Shown here one piece after another: positions 54,701 through 64,000 of a stretch of DNA of 64,000 bases. The position numbers were made by a program, and so were the translations under genes. The first letter of the stretch is position 1. Each line of letters begins with the position of its first letter. A model generated the notes under the pieces. The model was not told the DNA's origin and made no database searches. It saw only the letters and a list, made by a program, of their open reading frames with translations. Source of the stretch: Pratylenchus scribneri (Eukaryota; Nematoda; Chromadorea; Rhabditida; Pratylenchidae); contig JAQSEB010000195.1 of assembly GCA_030063045.1 (NCBI GenBank), positions 186,001 to 250,000 on the forward strand, given 5' to 3'.

Positions 54701-57700
54701 CTTTTTTCGATTTCAAATCATTCCTAAATCTATATATATTACTTAGAAAAAAGTTTAATATATTTAATAGAGATCGATGCAATTGTTGTCATAGTTTGTT
54801 AGGACTGCTTTAAATTCAATCCATCAATTTTTTTCTCTAATCTTTAATTGAATATTTTTTCTATCAATCAATAAATCTTATATTGTTTCAGAAATTTGTT
54901 TGGACATCCCTCAAAATTATTTATATATATAAAATTGAAATGAAGGTAGAAATATTTGTATTTTAATTATTTTGTAAATTTTTTTAAAAATTTTTCATCT
55001 AATATCCCCCAGTAAAATTAATTTTACTATTGTTTTATTGATCTTTTTTTTCAATAAAATATTAATTAAAGCTTAACAAAAAGTTATATATATTTTCTAA
55101 ATAAAATAAATAATCTTAAGTAAAATTCCATCAACAAATATTTCTTTATATGAAAATCACTTTATTTTAAAAGAATCATGAATTAATTTTATATCATTAA
55201 GAAATAAATTTAATAAATATCCGATTTTTATTTTTGTTAATTATTCATTCTGTAATTGTTTTTTTAATTATTTTATTATTAGATCTTTATTATTTATTAT
55301 TATTTTTTTGGGAAATTATTACAAATAAAGCAGCTGTTCAAAAAGATTCTCAATGGGAACTAGAATAGGGGAGAAAGATATCACAATATATATTTTCTGC
55401 GAGATAGTAATTTGTTTTATATTTATTTAATGAAAAATTTTTATACTAATATTTTAATAAAATTTATTTAGATTTTAGAATTTTTTCCATATAATTTTGT
55501 AAAGATTTTGTAATAATTTCTTTTATAAAATTTCATTTGCTTGACTTTAATATATATATTTTTTTAAATTTGAATTTTTATAAAAAGATTAAATTTTAAA
55601 AGTCAAATATTTACTCTATAAATTCTTTTATAATTTTTATAAACTAAATTATTTAAAATTAATAGAGGAAAAATCATTCTGATTTTAGATTACTTTGTTC
55701 GTGTATTATAGTGAAATTATTTTTTTATTATTTATTTTTTATTAAAAATATAAATTTATTTCATTTAAATTTATTTAATATATAAATTATTATTTTCATT
55801 TGCGTCATATTAATATTATGCCATAATTAATTCATTTAACGTATTCCAGAGGCTTTCTTTTGGATTTGCAAATATTTGTCCCTTTAATAATTTTCAGTTA
55901 CAAGAAGAATCCTATTCATATAGTATTTTTATATCTCTGTACAAAAGAATTAAATTTTATATTCAATTAATATTTTTAATTTATTTTCTGGAATTTATTT
56001 CTTTAATAATTTTAATCAAATTATTGATTATTATTTAATTTTTAAAATTTTATTTGATAATTATTCTATTTTTGTGTAAAAATAATATGAAATTTTTTTT
56101 ATTTTTCTAATCTTTTGACTTTATTCATAGGCATGATTATTTTTCAATGTTAACCATTAGCCATTTTAATAAATGCTCCGGTTAAATTATGTTTGAGTAA
56201 AGTAGGCTTAATTAAAAAAAGAATAAAAAATTGTTGTTTTGCATCTTGTTCCGAAAGTATTAAAACGATTTTTCGATTAAATTTTATATTTAATAAACAA
56301 CACAATTGCCTCACTTTTTCTTGATTTTATATGAGAAATTTTATAATAATATTTTTATATGTTTAGTTAGTTAACACTTATTAAAATATCATAGAATTTC
56401 GTTAGGATATAAGAATATTATTATAATTCTAAATATTTTATAATTTGTAGAATATATATTAAATTCAAATATTTAATAATTAAAATTTTAACTTATATTT
56501 TTTGACGTGAAAAATTAGTTGATACCTAAATTTTTAAAATTAATTTTATTTTATTTGACAGAAATTTTCTTTATACTTAATAATTATATAGTTTAAATTA
56601 TTTAAACATTATTAAATAATAAAAATTTTAAATTAATTTACTCTTAATAATCAATTCTTAATTAATTTTCTATTTATTTACATCTTAATAACTTAGAAAG
56701 AAAGAAATAAAATAAAAAGAATTTTTTAAATTGAGATTTTTTAAAATTATATAAAAAATAATTGATGATCAATAATTGAGATAAAAAATATTAAAATGTA
56801 ACAATATATTTTATCAATTTTAATGAATTAAATAAATTAGATTTAATTTTTTTAAAAAATAATTTGGGATATACGAATTGAAAATGAAATTATTTAATTT
56901 AACTAAGCTATTTATTTTTTAATGATATATATAACTTAAAAACTAGTCGAATTGTAGAATTTTTAGCAAAATATTATATGTATTCGATTATTTAGAGAAT
57001 ATAATAATTTTTCAAATTATCTTTATGTGTTCAAAATTCATTTTAAGCTTTCTATTTTTAATTAATTTTTTTTTGTTTTTTAATTTCATATGATAAATAA
57101 AACTTTATTTTCTATAAAAATTAATTTAAAAAATATTTATTTTGAAAAGGCGACTTTTAATTAAATAAATTTCGATAATTGGAAGCAGTTTATCTTTTAA
57201 ATTAATGAAATTTATTTCATTTATCTCTTTTTATTTGATTTTAAGAAATGAATTATTTTCAATACATTTATTAAATGTTATTTTTTTAATCTCTAAAATT
57301 CATTTTAGAAATTTATTGATTATTTGCAGACGTCATTTACTTTTATTTTATTTAAATAAAGCATTTAATTAAGAATGATATTCAAATTATTTTTTCACCA
57401 TTAAATAACATTCAATTAAATTAATTTAATTTTTCAAAAATCTTCACAAACTCACTCCAACCGGAGGTCATACTAGAATTTTTATACTCGAATTTGGCTA
57501 ATTTTTTAAAATATATAAAAACTCATTAAAATTAGTTGATTATAATAATTTAAGTGATTTTATTTATTTTTTCTGTATTTTAAAATTTTTATTTTGCATC
57601 TTTCAAAGAATAAAAATTTCTAAATTTCTCAGAATCTAATTATTTATTAATCTATAAAAATAATTGTTATGAAAAATATTTAGAAAATTTATAAAGTTTA

Positions 57701-60700
57701 TTATTAAAAATTGCTCTGAAAAAATACAATATATTTTTCTTATTTTAGTGTATTTTATATATATTATTATATGTTTAAAAATTTTTTATTTCTCTTTGAT
57801 AATTATACAGAAATTTTTAGACATTAAATTAAAATATAATTCTTTTCAATTGTTATTAAAAATTCATTGCAATTTAATAATATCTCATCTCCTTTATTTT
57901 TTATTTCAATTTTAAATTTTATTAAATTCCGTTGAAATTAACAAATATAATAATATACGATAATATTTTTTGTTCTTTCAATAATAAATTTTTTATTTAT
58001 TCGAGCAAAAAATGGGAAAGAATAGGCTAAGTTTTATAAAAGCCCCACTCTCCCTATTTTTTAGTCTTGTTTTCCAAACAATTTTACATTTTTTGAGTAA
58101 ATTATAATTTTTTTATAAATATTTTAATAAAATTTTTATTTTTTTTCGAGATTTCTTGATATTTTTTTAATTTTAAATTATATGTAATATTTTTATATTT
58201 TAAATTTTTAAAGTATTAAAAAAAGATTTTTAATATATTTACATTCATTAAAAATCTATATTTTGAATAAATCATCGTGGGTATTATCAAAAAAGATAAT
58301 TTTTGTAGTATTTTGATTTTGGATAAATAATTCAGTAACATCGCCTTAAATGATTTTATAGGCATTAGCCATTCCAAAAAGCGAACTTGAAAATTTTTCA
58401 TATAATTTTTGCAATATGTAAATTCCAGTTTAATTTTAAATTATTATCAAATGGAATAAAATCTATAACCTTTTTTATTCTTATTGCATATTATTCAAAT
58501 TATTCAATCTTTTTATTTTAAATTAAATGATTTATTATATATATAATAATATAATTTTATTTTATTTAATTTATTTATTTTTATGAATAAAATTTTTTAT
58601 TGAGATTTTCGATAAATAGTGCATAGCCCAAAATATGAGAACCATGATAATCAGTCCTTTTCCTATTATTGCTAATTTAAAGGTTTCAGTTTTCAATTTA
58701 ATTTTTATAGTATTTCTGGATTTAATTTTAAATTCATTATTTTAATGATTTTCTTTATAAAATAAAGTTTTTTTTTCAAAATTATAGCAGAAAAAAAATT
58801 TAATCTATTTATTATTTTTTAAAAAAATCTTAACATTTAAATTTTTAAATGTTTTTACTCATATTTTTTTATTTTCAAAATATAGTTTTTACATCTTCGT
58901 GTTCAATTTATTACACTGAATTTATTTTATATATTTTATTTTAATTAAATCAACATATCAAATTTTATAAAATAAATCCATATATTTATTAACTAAATTT
59001 TAAAAATTAACAAAGAAGGAATCATATCAATTTTCTATTTTTATTATTTAATGTTTTTTAAATTTTTCATTGCTCTTTAGGATACAATTTAAAATACATA
59101 TTCCTTTTTATACAGAACCACTAATTAAAACATTTAACAAAATTTAAATTATCTACTTCATTCTTATATGTTTAATAAATTATTCATTATTATTAATTTT
59201 TTTAAAATATGTACACTTTTTAGGAATTATCAAACATCTGAAACAAAAATTTGTACCCTTAAATAACAATAATTCATTGTGACATTTTTATAAATTTATT
59301 TTATATTTTTTAATTTATGGATTTCTCTTTATTAGAAAATATGTATACTTCCTTTTATATATATGAAATTTAAAATCGTAATAAATATAACCAATCGATT
59401 CGGCATTTTTTTTTAATCAAAAATTTTTATTTTAATTTATTATTCGCCTTTTTTTATTTATATAATTTAATAATCTTTTCCCTTTTTTTCAAATTAAATG
59501 ACATTCTTTATGAAGAAAATTCTCTAAAAATATTTTACTCAGTTAAGCCAAAGTCACGTCGGGATCACCAATTTTGTGTTCTTTTTGTCAGAAGATAATT
59601 AAAATTTACAATAATTTTTATTTATTTATATTTTTTTTTCATTTTTTTATTTATTTTTATTTTTTTCTAATTAATCATATAACATATTTTAAAATATCTT
59701 ATCAAATTTATTTTTTTGAATTTATTTATATAAATAATAATCTGTTTTCATTCAAAAATTATTTTGTTGACCTATTTCGTACAATTTAAATTAAAAGCCA
59801 TAACGCAGCCCATCCTGTCAGTATTTTCATATTATTCATTTTTTATTAACTTTTTTACTATCTCAATTTACATATTATAATTTTTAATATTTTGCTGCTA
59901 TTAATTAAAATAATCTATTTTTCATCTATATTTAATAAACAATGAATTAATCACAATGCATCGCTTTAGTAATGATCAGGATAGATTCATCTTGTAAATA
60001 AATGCATTAATTTATTGTCCAGGCTGTTATTTCTGATTCTGATATCAATAATGAACTTATATAAATTAAATTAGCTAATTACACGCATGATATTATATCA
60101 TATAAAGTATATATTCCGTTGAAAATATTTATTTTAAATTTTATTTTTTTTAATAATTAATTAGTAAATATTTTATTAAATTAAAAGAATTTTAAAATAA
60201 TTGATGAATTTTTTTTTAAAAAAATTTTACAAAAAATCTATTTTTATTTTTTTTATATTGAATGAATATATAATTAATATATGGATTTTAATGAAATTTA
60301 TAAAAATCATTTTATTCTTTTCTTTTTAAAGGCAGTTTGGAACAGTAATTATTTTTTTCATATAATATTTATCTATATTAATAAAGATAATATAAAAATC
60401 TTTATTTTTCAATTTTTTATTAAAAATTTAGACTTATAATATATATATTTAAAAAAAATTATATCGTTAAATAATACTATAATAATTAAATATAAATAAT
60501 TCAATTACATAAATTATATTTAGAATGTAAATTTTTTGCTGTTTTTGAATTTTCAGCTTTTTTTCTAATTTAAAGTAAATTAATGGTTTTTAATGGCTTC
60601 TAAGAAATTACGCAATCATCTAATTTCAATTTCGAAATTTAGAAAATCTGAATATTTCAAATATTTTAATTAAATATATTTTATTAGTCTAAAAATAAAT

Positions 60701-62716
60701 GCAATAATAAAAAATAAATTTTATTGTTTCTTTCTTTTTTTTTCAGAAATTATTTATTTAATTTTTTCAAAAGATATACTTATATTTTTAAATTTTAATC
60801 TTCTACAGATAAATTTTTTACACAAATAATTAAAATTTATTACATTTATTTTATTTTTTTCAATTTAATTTTTTCGAAAGATAAAATTCTGTCATTATTT
60901 ATTATAAAAAAATTCATATAATATTCTTTATATTTTTTTAAATTTTATAAATATCTTTTCCATATGAATGGTCCAAATCAATATAATGCTAATTCTATTT
61001 GATCAAAAAATCCGCCATCATCAATTTGTAATATATATAAATGTTAATGAAATGATATTATAATAATTCAAAAAATTTTGTAGAATATATAATATCAACA
61101 ATATTAAAAAATTTTTAAAAAAGATTCGAAATTCTTTGGAAAGAGGAAAAAATATCTATAAAAATAATTAAAAAATTAAAATTTATAAAATTTTTATTTA
61201 TTAAAATTAATAAATTATTTTATTTTTAAAATAAATTTTCATCAATAAGTTAGAGAAATAGAAATTATTAAAAAATATATCTATCAAGAAAATAGACATA
61301 GTTATTTCTTATTGGTTATTTTTGATTTAATTGAATATGTTTCAAATTTGTATCATCTTTTAATAGCATTTTAAAAATCATCATAAAATTGCGCTACTGA
61401 AAACCATTCATTAAAAAAAAGTGGATTTTTATTTTTTGACCTATCTTGAACTGTTAACTTGGAATTTATAACTGAATATTCAATAAAGCCACTTACTTCA
61501 AATTAATTTTTAAAAATTATTATAAAATTTAAATTGTTATATATATTTAAAGATTTTTACTTTTAAGAGTTCAAAGGGAAGAGATTTTCTCATTATTGTT
61601 CAAATACAATATGAGATTAATAGATATAATTTTTGAACTAAATATGATTCCTTTCTTTTTATTATTTTTTGGAATAAATTATTAAAATTAATAAATAATT
61701 TTTATTTAGCTTCTGATATAATAAATGAATTTTACAATTATATTTAAAATTTAAACAAAAAATTTTAATAATAATTTCGTTATATATTTTTTTCTCTATA
61801 TTATTTATTTAATTTTTTTTATTATAAATATATACCTTCTTTGATTCTTATTAATTTTCACGTTTTTAATAACATTATTTAATTTAACATTCCACCATTT
61901 ATAAGCATTTTCCATACACATTACAATGCTAACAAAATTGGCTAGCCAGTTTTTGGTGGATCAAGAATCTTAAGAAAGATTCAATAATATCGATAGAGCA
62001 TTCGATCAAAATGTAACTGGGATTTCATTAATATATTTATAATTAATTTTTTCAATTTTTATATATTAATATTTTATAAACTTTCAAATTTTTTAAATTA
62101 AAATTTAATATTAGATGATATTTTGATATATGACAATTATATTTAAATTATTAATTTGAATTTTATTGAATTTATCAGAATTTCAAATTCATTACTTTGT
62201 ACCGAAAATCGGTAGTTTTTTTAATTATAAAATTGTTCATTTCATTTAAAGATTTTATTATATATTCTTTAACAAATATTATTATAAATTTTTTTAACTA
62301 TTTATTCTATTTTTATAATTTTACTAATTATATTCAGCAGTTCTAAATATTTTACGAAAAATTAATTAGTGTCTTTGTCATTTATCATTCACAAGTATGT
62401 TTTAATTTAAACATATTTTAATAACTAATTTCAAAATTATGCTTCTATATTTATTTTGTATTTAAAAAAATATATAAAAATGAAAAGAATTTAAATACTT
62501 TTTATTGAAATCAAAATCAAGTGAATAAATAAATTGGTTAAAATAGATAGATAAATAAATTTTATGGCATTTATTTATTATCGAATTTTATGAATAAATG
62601 GAATTTTATTATATTTGGCATTATATATATAAAAATATAAATAAAAATAATAAATCAATTCTGTATCAACAAGATTTAACTTTATTCTTTTCCATATTTA
62701 TATGAAATATCAAAAT
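51709..62716. other. AT-rich host region, largely empty
   Basis: Featureless AT-rich DNA apart from a possible first exon at 54636-54689. Other short open frames (52063, 54253, 58216, 59574) are Phe/Ile/Lys/Asn-dominated or lack splice signals, and I do not support them. Confidence 0.45.
54636..54689 (+). CDS. Possible first exon with canonical donor
   Basis: ATG 54636 opens MDSFMCSISKNEMKKMKE, 18 codons, ending exactly at a donor GAG|GTAAAC at 54690. Composition is protein-like. No partner exon could be identified in the AT-rich DNA downstream. Confidence 0.25.
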
Positions 62717-62835
62717 TTATATACATCTATGACTTCCATCTCCTCTTTTTGGTAATCGCTCTAAGACTTCAGCAAATTTTGTCATAATTTCTCCCATGGC
62801 TTTTACTTTCTTAGAACTTTTCCCAGTTCCATTAC
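62717..62835 (-). CDS. Probable terminal exon of a host gene
   Basis: After TTATTTTAG (AG at 62837-62836) an open frame of 39 codons reads NGTGKSSKKVKAMGEIMTKF, then AEVLERLPKRGDGSHRCI, to TAA 62719-62717. It is Lys/Gly/Glu-rich and amphipathic, clearly protein-like. Just upstream on the same strand, ATG 62943 opens a 16-codon frame MDANLDLRDYANFDME, but it has no usable donor, so the link is unproven. Family unknown. Confidence 0.42.
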
Positions 62836-64000
62836 CTAAAATAAGATAAAAATTTTGTAGATTTAAATTATTAATGTATTATCTTTAAATGGTCATTCCA
62901 TATCAAAATTGGCATAGTCTCTCAGATCCAAATTGGCATCCATTATTATATAAAATGACTTAGAATATATATTTATATAAATAAAATTCAAATTTTGATT
63001 TGAAAATTTTTTATTTTTTTATTTATTTGGTAAATTAAATTTTGTTATGATTGTCACCGGAGAGTAAATATGAAATTTATTTATAATTTATTTATTTTTA
63101 ATGATATAATATTTTATAAAATTATTTCTCATTAATTTTTGGGCAGTAACAATGATATTGAAAAAAATTAAAATTGAATATTATATTTTTATTAATATTA
63201 TAATTTTTATTATTTGTACAATTAAATACAATAATTACATTTAGCTTTGTACTTAAAATAAATTTATATTAGATTCAACAATTTATAATCTTTATACTTT
63301 AAAAATAATTTAGATTTTTTTCTTTTTTTTAGTTAATTAAGAAAAATTTAATTATTATCTATTCCTTTAATAAAATGACGAATTAATCTTTTAAATCTTA
63401 AGAAATATTATATTAGGTTAAATTATCTTATTTTTTCTTATTATTTATCAAAATATTTATCAATGAAGAAAATAATTAAAGTTTAATTAAAATATAGAAT
63501 CCAATATGATAATTTTTGCATTATATTGTTAATAATTTTTTCCGTAATAATAATTAATTAATTAAAAAAAATTACAATTTGTTGGCCGCACCTTATATTT
63601 TTTTTATAAAATTTATTTTTAATTTTACATATATAATATTCATCAAAATGAGGTGTTCCTCTACAATAAAAATGCCTTTGCATTTCTGAGGATAGATGCC
63701 CTCGATATCCTAGATCAATATTTTAATTATATTTTTAAAATTTTCAATATTCATTGAATGACGGATGCATGCCATTAGTGCCAGTCTCAAAAGATTTTGA
63801 AGTCTTTTTTTAAATAAATATTTTTTTAATATTTAAAAATATCAACATTTTTGTAAATTTTTGATGTTTATATAAAATTATTTAACTCTTTTTAAAGAAT
63901 GCTTTAAATGTTTGTAATTGTAAATGATTATGCAAAAATTGATCTTATATAAATAGAAATTATTAATTTTCTTAATTGCGGATTTACGCATCCTTTGCTA
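62836..64000. other. AT-rich right edge
   Basis: No supported gene. The minus-strand stretch near 63560-63720 is open in two frames and slightly less AT-rich (GYRGHLSSEMQRHF in one), but I cannot choose a frame or find splice borders. Confidence 0.4.

Noticed and set aside
1..64000. CRISPR array, rRNA, or bacterial operon structure
   Set aside because: No direct-repeat/spacer pattern, no rRNA motifs, and gene structure is eukaryotic with spliceosomal introns.

Overview
The window looks like nuclear DNA of a nematode. Introns in the recognisable genes are mostly 39-50 nt and end in TTTTAG, TTTCAG or similar; the capsid protein resembles the nematode F54H12.2-like family; and the DNA outside the central insert is extremely AT-rich. 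A tylenchid-type nematode such as a root-knot nematode would fit, but the species is inferred, not shown.

The dominant feature is one Maverick/Polinton (virus-like giant transposon) at 6817-22566. It has imperfect terminal inverted repeats of about 820 bp and a perfect 6-bp target duplication (AATATA at 6811-6816 and 22567-22572). The left half, on the plus strand and intronless, carries the packaging and virion module: a packaging ATPase, a chromodomain integrase, a coiled-coil structural protein, a PX-like basic protein, a major capsid protein and an adenain-like protease. These genes sit 3-10 bp apart or behind a shared TATA-like motif (GTCTATATAAG type). They are followed by a cargo-type gene whose C-terminal part resembles half of an Argonaute PAZ domain and is spliced to an acidic tail. 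The right half, on the minus strand, carries a small Cys-motif protein gene and a protein-primed family-B DNA polymerase gene split by many short introns.

The polymerase is a pseudogene. It has three in-frame stops, two frame changes, a lost splice acceptor and an internal deletion that removes the first palm motif. The plus-strand virion and integration genes are open throughout. The copy could therefore still supply integrase, capsid, protease and ATPase, but not its own polymerase. Between the polymerase region and the right TIR lie three families of short tandem repeats; two related blocks occupy polymerase introns.

The flanks (1-6810 and 22573-64000) are very AT-rich and almost gene-free. 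They hold a partial exon at the left edge, an open frame that starts directly at the Maverick 3' edge, one convincing three-exon coiled-coil gene at 32168-32859, and scattered exon-like islands with splice signals. They also hold a 573-bp hAT-like non-autonomous element built of GACTCC hexamers with an 8-bp target duplication, a threefold 448-bp tandem repeat, a dispersed repeat pair of about 490 bp and a GATA-rich palindrome. No rRNA, functional tRNA or CRISPR array was seen.
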